NCBI GenBank assembly: GCA_009617715.1
Contig: VTFK01000072.1
Coordinates: 248,001-312,000 of the forward strand
DNA from: Plectrocnemia conspersa
Taxonomy: Eukaryota; Arthropoda; Insecta; Trichoptera; Polycentropodidae
Length of the DNA: 64,000 bases
Direction: 5' to 3'
Part shown: positions 1-11,039 of the stretch, piece after piece
Layout: each line of letters begins with the position of its first letter
Position numbering within the stretch: position 1 is the stretch's first letter
Notes under the pieces: model-generated
Database searches by the model: none
Told to the model about the DNA's origin: nothing
Seen by the model: only the letters and a program-made list of their open reading frames with translations
Translations under genes and position numbers: made by a program

Positions 1-2199
1 ATTTATGTTGGCAAGTGCAGACTTATTTTTATTGACTTCTTTGTGCAAAATATGTAGCTGATCACAATAAAATTATTTAGCCGTATTTCATAATGCACAA
101 TCTTCATGCAATTCCACCATACACACAAAATATTTTTTTTATTGTGAGGCAGGGCTTTGAAGTAGGTTTTTTACTTGATCTTTGGATAACCACTGTCTTT
201 TACGACGATTATTTTCATACAAAACGCATTTATCTTCTTCGGTTATCAAGTAATCGAGAAAAATCGACCAGCTTCAAGATCCACAAGCTCTTGGGTTATT
301 CAAAGGTGATGCCTGACTCATTTTTTTTTTGACATTTACTGATTTAAATTAAACACCTACCACTTAACAAATCTTAAATGTATTAAACGATTACTAAACT
401 GAAATAGTAAAGTTAATTACTCGCTTACCTTACTAAAAAACTACGCATGTTAATAAAATGGTAAAAATATGCTCTTTATTGCTAAGATAGATAGAGTACA
501 ATTTTTGTAAGGACAAAATTGCTTAATATTAAATAAATCACTTTTATATTTAAATAATTGGTAAATTTTGCAAATTTACGGCAATAAAATAAAATATAAT
601 CAAGTCGTTAATCAAAAACATCGTAAAACGAACGAGTGCTTAAAGTTTGTTGTTGTGTATTTTATTCGAATAATGTAATATTATTACTTTCTAAACAATA
701 TTATAAACTTAACAAATTTTAAGGAAAATAGTCTTAGTATACTATTTCTCTAGCATCTTTAGTTTTATATATCGTAGATTTTGACAAATATAAAAAGGTT
801 CATAACAATTATATAAACATATAAATAATACAGATTTAAAATATTTTACATATAATTCATATTAATTACACAATTAACTAAACTACAATCAATAACAAAA
901 AATAATATTTTCGTAATGACCGATATGGTAAAGTTTATAACCATTCTATTTAAACCATCAATAAACATTACGTTATGTTTACTTTACGCTTTGAATTTAT
1001 TTATTCATGGCATATTATTATGTTTTACGGAAATTAAATATATTAATACGGCATGAATAAATTAATGATCCAAGATCCAAGATCCAATCGCTTATCGAAT
1101 CCATCGTAAATCAAGGTTTTAAGTGTGTCATTTTACATTTAATTCGTAACAGCTGAGGTCAAATGATGAATCCTTTACGTCGAATATTTAATATATTTTT
1201 TTTAATATCCGCTTAAAAACAATTCTTACCTGTAGCAGCCCTTATTTTTTTGACCGGAGCAAATTGCCTGATTTATTCACGGCCCTTTCACGCCAGGGCT
1301 AGCCAATTTTTATAAATATTTTTTTTTGTATAGAAACAGTCGCAAGCCAAGTATAAATTTCATTACGAGCCAACGTAATTTATATTCATGAAATTAAACG
1401 AATATATTTCATGCAGACGACATCCTGAATTAACCGTTATCTTTGTTTGCAATTCCTTTCTAGACTCGGTAGCTCAAGGCCAATATGAAAATGCCCTGTT
1501 CATATTTCGCTAGACTGCATTTTCTAATAGACAATTTCATAGTGTTACGCTCTCTGTTTGAAAACGTTGAATTTACTTTGAATTTACATTGAAAGCCATT
1601 TGAGAGAGCTTTTTAATAAAATTTTGTTATTGCTTTGACGACATGACAATGGAATATGTTTCACCTCTCACCTTATGTACTAAATTCGTATTGAGAAGAA
1701 TAAATTGCATATCAAATTTGTTTTTTATTTGTGAAATAGAATACTTTTACAAACACACAATCAGGGGCTTTATAAAATATATAAACAAACAAACTTTTTT
1801 GCAAATGTAAGCTATTACATTTCTTTCTTTCAATTTTTTTTTATATATGATCGAATATTATACAAATATTAGTTTTAGTCTTTATACTTTTAGAAAAATT
1901 GGGAATTGATAAATATATTTTCAGATTCTTGATGATCTCTGATCCATAATAATAACGTATTTATATAATTGTTATTTTATAGCAATCACTTTTAAAATCG
2001 ATGGTCCTAAATATATTGAATTCATATTTTATCACATTATTACTGTCACAATTTATCTATAGATATAATAAAACTATTTTTTATAATAAAACATTCTTAC
2101 TTGAAAAATTATTAGGTTTCTAGATTTTTTAATAGACATATGATAATCTAATATGTATAGTCACGTAATAGACAAACTAAAAAATACTTTGAGAAACCC
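1..2199. other. AT-rich spacer with two weak islands
   Basis: No gene is recognisable. Most of the stretch is low-complexity A/T with oligo-A and oligo-T runs. Two short patches have more mixed composition: about 160-310, which contains the octamer TTTACGAC at 199-206, and about 1230-1310, where a run rich in CCC and GGG follows a possible splice-like ACCTG. The 79-codon frame at 93-332 has an AT-driven composition and no family signature, so I do not call it a gene. Confidence 0.6.
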
Positions 2200-2680
2200 T
2201 GTCTTAAATATCGCGACAGCATCGCTTCGCAAGATCTAAAACTGTAAAAAAAACGAAAAAAATAACACCGACGTTCATTTACCTGAGGGCGCATGGAAAA
2301 AAATAATGTTTTTATGTAAAAAAATACTTATGAAACTATGACGAAAGGGGGCCATTCCGGCATGAGCATTGATATATTGAGACAAATGAGTCGCCGGTGG
2401 GGGTTTAATGGAATAACTTTTAACCCTTTGCCCGCCGTTACCTGATTCTCTTATTAACGAGTCTCGCGTTTATTACGCGCCGCGTTGCATTCGTAATGCG
2501 CTCGGCCACTTTTTATTGTCGGCCATAAAAAAGTTAAGGAAAAAGTGGCATTGTTGCCGGTTGGTATTTAGCGGCATCCCTGGACCGTGGGCGCATAAAT
2601 GAACTGCATGCAGATTGGGTTTAAAGTTGGTTTTACGACGCGAAGTTCAGTTACTTTGTTTGGCAGTTATATGTAGAAAT
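2200..2680. promoter_or_regulatory. Candidate cis-regulatory island
   Basis: The stretch from about 2340 to 2650 is much richer in G+C and in sequence complexity than both flanks and has no convincing frame. It contains several posterior-Hox or Cdx-like words: TTTATTAC at 2469-2476, GGCCATAAAA at 2521-2530 and TTTACGAC at 2632-2639. The seen part is the composition and the words. That it is a conserved enhancer is inferred from the pattern repeated across the window. An unrecognised non-coding exon is an alternative. Confidence 0.45.
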
Positions 2681-2929
2681 ATACTAACATTTTACTAATC
2701 TAAAAAATCAACGGAACGACGAAGTTGTGCAGTGTTTATTATCTAGTTTTAGAGAACAGTTTAAAATGTGATTTTATCGTCCCGTTCTTTGCTCCTTGAT
2801 GATCTAAATTATACTGGGAAAATATTCATTAGATATTATTGTATAATTATTTATACATTGTAGATTAATTATTCGCATACTTCATAATGTTTTTCAAATA
2901 CGTTGTGATTGTTCTAAATCATTAAATAA

Positions 2930-3690
2930 AGCAGAGTTTCCCAATCATCATCCAGCGAATTACATTTTAGTTCAATCAACAGACAAATTCAACGTCAACA
3001 TTTGCATAATTGACGCCAATGTGCAATAAAGTCCGATTGAAACGCAAATATAAGTCCTTGAACGCATCCATAATCCGATTAGCGATCGCGAACCGAATCA
3101 CCAGATAGGTACGTATACCTATATAAAATAAATTTTATATCGAATTTATACCGCGGCACGCAATAAAAGCCGGCGAAAATTATATTTGTCACCTCGTTAA
3201 CTTTAGCAAGGGGCAATTTACTTTTACGACAGGTTTTATCGGAATCCTGCTCCACTCGTATCTTACGACGATATCGACACTAGCCCAGATAATGTTGTAG
3301 CATCTATTGTAAAGCAGATGCCTTTTTGCTAACAAGCCAACGTTATCTGAAACGCGTTATGTCGACAAAACGATTCGAAATGATCGGCACCTAGTCTCGA
3401 CTTTATGCCAGGCCGTTAAATTACAAACTGGATACTAACTATACTGAGATGCTGTTTAGAACCATTTTGTAGGTGCGATATGCGTTATTGTGCTATAAAG
3501 TTCTTCCCTGGGAGAATACGGTATCTTGAAGGAAGCATCGAAATCACGATTTGACTTATTTTTGGACACTTGAATGTGTGGTGCCTGCTGGAATTTGATC
3601 TTTGTAGGGTTGAGGGTAAAAAAATATAATCTTCCCATCCCTCGAACGAATGTGTTTATAAAAAGCGTCGGCAATAAATCATAAATTTAT
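2930..3690. promoter_or_regulatory. Candidate cis-regulatory island
   Basis: Complex, G+C-elevated sequence lies between two AT-rich spacers, densest from 3000 to 3450. It carries the octamer TTTACGAC at 3233-3240 and the perfect 8-bp palindrome GCGATCGC at 3082-3089. A 72-codon minus-strand frame at 3456-3674 lacks any recognisable domain and is treated as chance. The regulatory function is inferred. Confidence 0.4.
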
Positions 3691-5372
3691 ACGCAGTAGC
3701 GAAAATGTGTGTGTTGTGATTATTTTTTTCCTCGAGAGTTAATTTACATTAATGGACTATGAATAATTTGATACATTGGATGCGAATTCTCAAAGCGTGG
3801 AATAAAAATAATTATATAAATAAATTAATCGATTAATCTTGAAGATAAATAACCACTTCTATTGTGCCTTCTAAGCAAAATCGTGTAATATGATAATCTT
3901 AAAGTACATATGAGTATTACATATGAATTATTGAATAAATAAGAATATTACCCTTCAAACATAATAAAATAATAAAACCATACCAAAAAATATTGTATAT
4001 TAAAGATTGATTTTGTAAACGTACACATTAATTGATCATTTATAAATTCACTCACAAATATAATACATATATTTTATAATAAAATATTGGCATAAAATAA
4101 TATTAAAAAAACTGTTCAATATTAAATTATGATTTCTTTCACAAAATTACTTGAATTATTATTCTCTGCGAATTTCATATCACCTTTTATATCATTATAT
4201 ATTTATATTATATTAAATTAAGTATTATCATAACTGTTATCAATGTTTTAAAGGCATTTGCCATAAATTTATATTGTAATAATTCATTTATAAATTTATA
4301 CATTATTATAAAATATTTGCATATATGATATACATATTATATGTGTATAAATCTTTAAATTTAAACATTATAAAAAAATAAATAAATCGAGCATTATAAA
4401 GGAATTAACTGAGGTATCCGGATCAAAATACACTGGATGAAATTATACATTAAAATAGTTGCACAAAGATAAAACAGAGCAAAACTACACAGGAACAAAT
4501 AACACACTAAAATAATTGCACAAAGGAAAATTACACACTGCAGTAAAATCTCATTTTTAACATAAAATATCAAAAGCGAAACAAAAAAAATATGCATTTT
4601 TTCATAATTGTTTTATTGGTGACATAATTGAAAAATATTACGGTATGCAACACTTCCTTGTAATTACAAAAAAAATCACTCAAAAATAGAAACATATACA
4701 AGGGAGTTTGAAATAAATAAATTCAATCATAAAAAGTCAACAAAAAATTATGTTAGAAGTTCTTATTTTTAGAACGGCATAACAGAATATATTATACATG
4801 AGTTTCATACTAATTTTTTTGCTGAAAATTTTTTATTTAAGATCATTTAATATATTAAAGGAAAAAAATTAGTCCGCTTCTAATATTTTATATGCACAAA
4901 AGTTACTGAAGAATGTAAAATTACTGCAGTTGCGAAATTTATTGCGTTTGTAATTTTTTTTTCGTGTAATTATTTATTTCCTTGTTCAATTTTATCTCGT
5001 TTAATTTTTTTAAGTTTAATATTATTGTGTTAACGTTATAAGTTATAATAAAATATTAAATAGGGATACTATTAATTATACTTAGCAAAATTTGTAAAAT
5101 AAAATTTCAAAATGATTATAGACAAAGGAAAAATAAACAGAACGACCAGCTGTACAATATTTAAGTTTAAATTTTTCATGGACTATAATAAATAAATGAA
5201 AGTTGTTGATCGCGCCGATCATCACCTAGTTACTCAATATTTAAAAAAAACAATGGAATGTATAAAAATGGTAGTTTTTTTATTTATTTGCATGCGCATT
5301 GTTTAATTCGGTTCGTGTCAATCAAAATCTAAATCCTAGCAGAAAAGATAAATTCAAAGCTTTTCTTTTCAG
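3691..5372. other. AT-rich spacer, end of an intron
   Basis: This is very AT-rich sequence with nothing recognised apart from a 67-codon minus-strand frame (4394-4597) of hydrophobic, A/T-driven composition that looks like chance. The last 15 bases before 5373 form a good polypyrimidine tract ending in AG, so at least the right-hand end is probably intronic. Confidence 0.5.
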
Positions 5373-5384
5373 AAAGGCTAAAGG

Positions 5385-5492
5385 ATGGATGCAGAATTTA
5401 GTGGAATCTATCAATTTAGAAGACATTTAATCGATTTCTACCACATCTTGCCGTGCCCATGCTGTCGATCCACCAGAAAGGCTTTCGGATAA
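5385..5492 (+). CDS. Upstream ORF of 35 codons in the leader
   Basis: This frame opens with ATG at 5385 and stops with TAA at 5490-5492, upstream of and separate from the candidate main ATG at 5746. Its product has a basic, cysteine-containing end (C-P-C-C-R) and no family I know. Its first codons (M-D-A-E-F) echo those of the downstream start (M-D-A-E-K-F), and the DNA around the two ATGs is similar. That could be coincidence or a small local duplication. If the exon is real, this ORF could lower translation of the main frame. Coding status is uncertain. Confidence 0.25.
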   Translation: MDAEFSGIYQFRRHLIDFYHILPCPCCRSTRKAFG

Positions 5493-5745
5493 GCCGAAAA
5501 ATCATTAGCCAATAAAATTAAAAAGTGCGGAGAAATATGTGAGAAGAAAGTGTCATGATTGTTCTGCAAATGGAATAAGGAAAGGTACAGCATACATTTG
5601 TAGAAGCTCTGAAATTCCTCTTAATATTGACTAGTGTTTTTGTGATAAAAAAGTGATAATAATAAAAATAAATAAAAATAAGGATATAGTGCGATTCATA
5701 AGTGTCTGTGATAATAAATGTGTTAGTGACAGTTGTACGCGGAAA

Positions 5746-5764
5746 ATGGACGCTGAAAAATTTG
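5746..5764 (+). CDS. Start of an unidentified protein-coding gene (partial)
   Basis: The ATG is preceded by CGGAAA, an acceptable insect start context. It is followed by GAC GCT GAA AAA TTT and one base of the next codon before the donor GTGAGT. The visible protein is M-D-A-E-K-F and then a residue whose codon begins with G. The start was chosen because it is the last ATG before the donor and is in no overlap with the leader ORF. I searched the plus strand downstream for a matching exon and found no convincing one, so the first intron may run past the window. Six residues do not identify the gene. Confidence 0.4.
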
Positions 5765-6599
5765 GTGAGTGCAAATTATATTATATTATAAATAGATATT
5801 TCTTATAAATTGTTTAAACAAAAAATTATAGAACAATTTAAACATACATATTATTAAATTACAAATTACTAGTTTGTAATCATTGCAATTATTTGCAATT
5901 TACCCAAAATATTAGGAATGAAAAAAACGTATTTAATCGTTCATGATTTTATTCCTCAGAGATTATTTTTTTACTAATTCCCTTATCTGTGAATCATTGC
6001 AGTTTTCTAAATGGTGCGGAAATAGCAAAATAACAAACACCCTGGAAAAAAATTTTTGATCACTGTGCTATCTAATTTATCTACATATACCGTAACATTT
6101 TTACTTTTTAATTTTGCAATAATATATAGAATTCCAGGTCGATTTTTTTTTATTAATTGATGTGGTATCAACCGCGGATATTTTAATTTCTTTTGATTGG
6201 ATTGTTTTAATGTACCTAGCCAAACCCCTAAGTTTATTACTGTTCAAGGAGTATAACTTAAAATATTATTTTTAAATGAAATAAATAATTGTGATTCATA
6301 CATTTCATACTAAAAAGTCACGTTCCCGAAAAAAGCGACGATTCATTGCAGTGGGATAAAACGATCATTTTTACAAAAATTTGAGGAAAAATATAATTTA
6401 TATTTTATTTGATATTACGTAGAAATGGTAAATTACCATCTTTCATTATCTTATAGAGGCAAACTTGATAGTATGCCAGTATCTTTGTCGGGTGTTAAGT
6501 TGTTAATTTAAAGTTAATATAAAATACAATTTAATGTCACATAATTGGTATTTTTAATTTCAATACAATTCTCTTTCATCATTATTTTGCTTAGTTATT
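5765..6599 (+). other. AT-rich intron start
   Basis: This is the start of the intron following the GTGAGT donor at 5765. It is A/T-rich with no exon-like segment or repeat that I recognise. Confidence 0.4.
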
Positions 6600-7210
6600 G
6601 GTACACATGCCATACGCTTGTTATTCCTAGTACAACTAAATTCAAACAAAGTTCGCAGCGAACAATACCCAAAGAATTGTTCCATTGTCATTCACGTTAT
6701 GAACAACACACACCCAGTAGCTATTTATTATCATCCTTGTATAACATCTACAAAGGAACCACCTACACCCCGTCAAGTTCGCTGCAGAAACTATCCCCAT
6801 GAATGTAACGTATCGCCATTTTTCGAAGGAAGACGACATAATTAGGTCGGGCGACATTCTTTGAAACGTCATTTCGGACAATGCACCCTATACATGTCTC
6901 TAAAACTGTTGAAATTACAACCGGTGGCTGTCGTTTCACGGTTGTGTAGAGACAATGGCCCGTTGTTGCAGGGGACAATAGTGAAACTGTCTTTTTGCCG
7001 ACAGATGCGTGTCCTGAGGCGACTTTCTAGGGCTAATTGCATTTTTGCCTATTTATCTACATAGCTACCAGGCGGGCAGGAACCCATAAATCATTTGTCA
7101 CACCATGGCGGGATTCCACGTAAATCCATTATGATCCCCATGACGTATGTTTGCGACCGACCGACCTCATGACCCAATTTCGGATGGAATCCTGCGTTTG
7201 AAAAAAATGT
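6600..7210. promoter_or_regulatory. Candidate enhancer with ACAAT (Sox-like) cluster
   Basis: This is one of the most complex islands in the window, lying about 0.9 kb into the presumed intron. Several 67-85 codon frames overlap on both strands, which argues for balanced composition rather than coding. The Sox-type core ACAAT or its complement occurs at 6662-6666, 6676-6680, 6684-6688 (in CCATTGTCA), 6878-6882, 6952-6956 (in GACAATGG) and 6975-6979. The sites are seen. SoxB binding and enhancer function are inferred. Confidence 0.45.
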
Positions 7211-7719
7211 AAAGATAATAATTTATTTTTATCGGATTTAAACGGAAGCTCTCAAATGTTTGCATATTTATGCCAAGGATTTTAAACTAACGAAACACAG
7301 CAATTTTATTAAAGCAGTTTGTGTTTTGGGATAAATTTAAATTCACGTATATCAATATTAAAAAAAATATTAGCCAAACAATAAAAAGTAGCACCTGATA
7401 TTTATTGTGCTATAATAATTGTTTCTGATTTGTTAAAAAAAGTATCCTAATTAAATATTTTAGAGCTATTTTTAACTGCACAAGTCTTGTTAATTAAATA
7501 AACTTTTGTTAGTTAAAAAATATCTTGCATTTTTACAAGTACATATATTTTTTTCACATATTTTGGTAAATCAATAGATTAAAAACTGATTTTCGGTATG
7601 TTTTTAGGGCTAATTTTAAATGGGACTGTATTGTTTATTTAGTGGCTTTAAAGTTTGTTTCGTACTTTTAGGCGCACTTATTTTTATTGTTAATTTATTG
7701 TGTGATGGTTAATCAAAAG

Positions 7720-7778
7720 GTGCATTTAAAAGTCGTCCTGATAATATCTCTAAATATCAGGATGACTTTTAAATATAC
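7720..7778. repeat. Imperfect inverted repeat (hairpin), 24-bp arms
   Basis: The arm at 7720-7743 pairs with 7755-7778 over 24 positions. There are 21 Watson-Crick pairs, two G-T wobbles and one mismatch, around an 11-nt loop. In length it is close to a compact precursor-microRNA hairpin, but it could equally be a tiny foldback element. No known insect microRNA sequence was recognised in either arm. Confidence 0.6.
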
Positions 7779-7782
7779 TTGG

Positions 7783-7888
7783 AATTAATTGAGTTTATAT
7801 TAATTTAAACTTATTCTTGGAAATTGATTGAGTTTATATTTATTTAAACTTATTCTTGGAAATTGATTGAGTTTATATTCATTTAAAT
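7783..7888. repeat. 39-bp tandem repeat, about 2.7 copies
   Basis: Copies start at 7783, 7822 and 7861 with a period of 39 bp. The shared core is AATTGATTGAGTTTATAT, and the third copy is truncated. The repeat also explains the repetitive peptide in the minus-strand frame at 7800-7988, which is therefore not a gene. Confidence 0.8.
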
Positions 7889-8624
7889 AATATAACAAGT
7901 AATAAAGAGGTGCATTTTTAAGTAGCCCGTGAAATGCATTTTTATTATTATTTAGATCTAATCTATTTTTAGCAGAAGGTCCATTCAAACATATAATTGC
8001 AGATATAATTATTATTTTAGAGCTATTTTTATTTGGGATAGTTTTAACTGTGCATGTTTTGGGTGCGCATAATGTGAATTGAATTATTTCTTTAAGTATG
8101 AGATTATTAATATAATATGAGAGTATGAAAATTAATTAAAAATAAGCACGCAATGGTGATTTTTACTATATACATATGTATACATTTATTAACGGTAATA
8201 AACCTAATTAATATATTATAAAATATTTTTTTTAATAATTAAGATCTAAATTAACGGTTTATATTCCATTCACGCAGAAGAATAATTTTTGAGCAATTGA
8301 AATATTATTTTTTCCATTCAGGATCTCGAGTTAATATATCACTTCTTATTTTAAATAAATTTTATCATTAGAGAAACCTACTTCGACAACGCGTTAATTA
8401 ACATATTTAATTTATTGCCTTTAAGACTTGCAGAAAAGCTCAATACGTTAAGGATTAACATGGCGATGATTGAGATAAACGCTGACACATGTTTCTTTCG
8501 ATTTATGGTAGGAATTAACGCAAAATTAACGAAACACATTGAGTCGAACCTAAAAAAAAACCTCTTCCTGCAGGAATTTATTTTTAACATATTTTAATAA
8601 TTTAACATATGTTTATAGCTTACT

Positions 8625-8999
8625 TTAATGGAATGAAGGTAAAATTTTGTATCGTTTTTGGCCCCGAGGTGGAGGTATATTGTGCTTTTCTGTATCTTTC
8701 CGACACCTTTCGGTCATCTCGTTAGCGTCTGACGGACGCTGCGCGAGAAGATCGCGTCTCGCAGAATAATTAGCTAATAAATATGTATGCATCTGTCCGT
8801 TGGAAAGACGGACAGACGGATGGACGTCGTTTTCATTAAATCCCACACCTTTGTCGCCTGTCAGGCGAACGCTCGTTAACCCTTTCGGTCGCGAAACAAA
8901 AAAGTCCAGGAGTAAAAGCCGAAAAATCTGAGACGCGTGTGTATACATGTTTATGGATGTGAAGCAAGTTTTTGAATACTTTTTATGTACCAATGTCAA
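8625..8999 (-). promoter_or_regulatory. Candidate regulatory island holding the longest ORF (124 codons)
   Basis: The minus-strand frame is the longest ATG frame in the window, but its product is unlike any family I know and has no signal peptide or domain. The DNA is a G+C-rich island with structure of its own, including a perfect 8-bp inverted repeat CTGTCCGT/ACGGACAG at 8793-8800 and 8808-8815 and several GACGGA words. A regulatory island with a chance frame is my preferred reading. A short lineage-specific protein cannot be excluded. Confidence 0.35.
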
Positions 9000-10529
9000 A
9001 CATTCGATATACCGATGACATTAATCGATTCTATATACATAAATGACGAATGGTAGATGACTTTTTATTTATATTTTGCTGTCATATTGCCGCTTTTTGG
9101 AAATAAGCAAAGCCTTATTTACCTTACATATATTTATGTCCATTAAAATTTATTTTTGCCCTTTTTTTTTAGTAATTTTACATTCAATATTCAAAGCTAT
9201 TAAACTGACGGAACTCAATACTTATATGCCATAATACTTATTAAATAATAATTCTATTTGCTGCAGGTGTTAAAAGGAAATAATTAGATTATAAAATCTT
9301 CTGATTATTTTTCATTATATGTACTTATATATCATGCAGAACAGAATACATTTAATAAAAGGTGCGTACGTACTATATACGTATACATATGTATGTATAT
9401 CAAAGTTTCGCAACCTTTTTTGTTTTACGTATCTTTTTGCTAGTCAAATGAGAGCAACGGAACTCTTCTCAAAATAAATGAAAAATTGCATATGATGTAG
9501 TAATATTAATTATTTACTAATATTTATTTTTAAAAGCATGTCAATATTAAAGCTGTTCTTTTTTATTTGAAATAAAAACATGCGCTGGTGTGGTATTTGA
9601 TGGATCTAATCAATTTAGAGATTTCGTTTTTATTGTTGCAAATGTTAAAAAACCCGATTTGCATAGATTTTTTGTGTTACGGATTTTTTTATATCATAAA
9701 AATACATTCTGTTGATAAAAGTAACTGTATTTTTAAGCAACTTTTGGCAAATATTAAGTGTTTGAATATTGTTTTAAATTTCTGTTTATAAAATTGCGTA
9801 AAAAAAATATTATTGAATATTATTTTATTATTTAATATTGGCAGCTTTTCTTTCTTTTTTTAAATATGTACTAATTTTTAAAATATATTGTTATTAATTT
9901 TTTGTCTTTAAACATTTTTTTCTTCTTTACTTTACTAAAAATGGATCGCTTGATATTTCTAGAAACATTAACATTAAACAAACAATTCGCTACGTTAATG
10001 ATTAGGGCAACATGCAACGCTATTCCAGCCAGATGTAACTGCTTTAAATTAGTCACTGTCTGCATACTTTATGCAGTAGTAAAGCTGTACAACATCAGAT
10101 TTTATGCACCACTTGAATATCATATGATCTTTTTATAGTGAGACATATATATTTATGTTATATAAAAGTTATTTATTTATTATAATTTTTTTTTTCTATA
10201 TTGAACCTAGTAAAATTAATCTGTTTGGAGATTCACTTTTTCTCGCAAAACATTTGGAAATGTATCGTTTATAAACAAACGGAATTTTATCAACCATTTG
10301 CACTTATTTTGAGGGACAAGTTTTACTTTTCTTCTTCCGACAAAAATTCAGCACTTGACAGGTGTTTAAGATTATCGATTGAAATAATGTTATTAATCTG
10401 AAATATATGGATATTCTCTGTTACTTCCAAGGTAGGCTATTTCGCAAAATTTTCGATTTACCACCATTCAACTTGGTGCCTTGTACGCGCGTACAAAATT
10501 GGATCGACACATGTAAAAAATGTGGCTAA
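9000..10529. other. AT-rich spacer
   Basis: No gene is recognised. The small overlapping frames near 9588-10401 are hydrophobic and A/T-driven and lie on both strands. There is a short palindrome-rich stretch of CGTACGTAC and GTATAC words at about 9364-9400. Confidence 0.5.
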
Positions 10530-10585
10530 TTATTGAAATATGTATTTCTCGAAGCCTTGGAAGAGTTTGACCGACGGTCGTGATC

Positions 10586-10859
10586 TCATTTGGAGTCTCC
10601 CGCTGGCTCTATTAAAAGTGGACTCTGCGTGGACAAAAACTTGAGCCCAATCACCATAGGCCTGACCCGAGCGATGATGACATGACATAATTTCAGGACC
10701 CCCGCCACGCAAAGCGTACACAAGGCTACCGACACGAATTTCAACAGAAGTCCGCCGAAATCGTGTACATCATCTACATAAATGCAATCGTCATTGTGTG
10801 GTGGGACTACCACTTGTTGCTCTTGCTCTTCTACAACAGATGCAGGAGCCGGTTTTGTG
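10586..10859 (-). CDS. Candidate 3'-terminal coding exon, membrane-like protein (partial)
   Basis: Reading on the minus strand, an acceptor-like AATTTAG ends at 10860, and an open frame then runs from 10859 to a TGA at 10588-10586. The product begins with a P/A/S-rich segment, followed by an acidic Q-rich stretch (E-E-Q-E-Q-Q), a D/N/H-rich segment, and a roughly 22-residue hydrophobic run containing three cysteines (V-S-V-A-L-C-T-L-C-V-A-G). It ends with a basic, membrane-proximal tail of about 35 residues. The DNA is far richer in G+C than its surroundings, and the composition is protein-like. An in-frame TAA at 10891-10889 means the exon must start after it. I could not find the preceding exon or a polyadenylation signal, and I do not recognise the family. 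Confidence 0.35.
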
Positions 10860-10981
10860 CTAAATTGTTGAGATGGCGCTTCAAGTGGTTATGCATGGCT
10901 GCTGGCAAATATGAATATGATAGAGAAAACGATCAGCATTCAAAACAAACTTCTGTAACTCCCTTAAACATTGCCGCGATT

Positions 10982-11032
10982 AAATATTTTTATATTATGT
11001 ACATGTACAAATATTTTTATATTATGTACATG
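10982..11032. repeat. 27-bp tandem duplication
   Basis: The unit AAATATTTTTATATTATGTA plus the following seven bases occurs at 10982-11008 and again, nearly complete, at 11009-11032. This is a recent-looking duplication, since the copies are almost identical. Confidence 0.8.
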
Positions 11033-11039
11033 AGTGATA

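Larger units (their letters stand above)
5373..5764 (+). other. Predicted exon with 5' UTR and start codon
   Basis: The left edge is a classic acceptor: a C/T-rich run at about 5361-5370 followed by AG at 5371-5372. The right edge is a strong donor, with exon base G at 5764 followed by GTGAGT at 5765-5770. Between them is about 373 nt of leader with several upstream ATGs, then the ATG at 5746. An exon with a long leader and only a few codons before a long intron is common for insect transcription-factor genes, but the gene cannot be named. If the acceptor is not used, the same region could be a first exon with a start site just upstream. Confidence 0.5.
7211..8620. other. AT-rich spacer with a hairpin and a tandem repeat
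   Basis: The sequence is mainly A/T-rich. Its two structured elements, a hairpin at 7720-7778 and a 39-bp tandem repeat from 7783, are listed separately. A pair of overlapping 60-70 codon frames at 8378-8597 on opposite strands has no recognisable domain. I see no gene. Confidence 0.5.

Noticed and set aside
93..332. 79-codon plus-strand frame near the left edge
   Set aside because: A/T-driven composition, phenylalanine-rich tail from a T run, no domain and no start context or splice signal of note.
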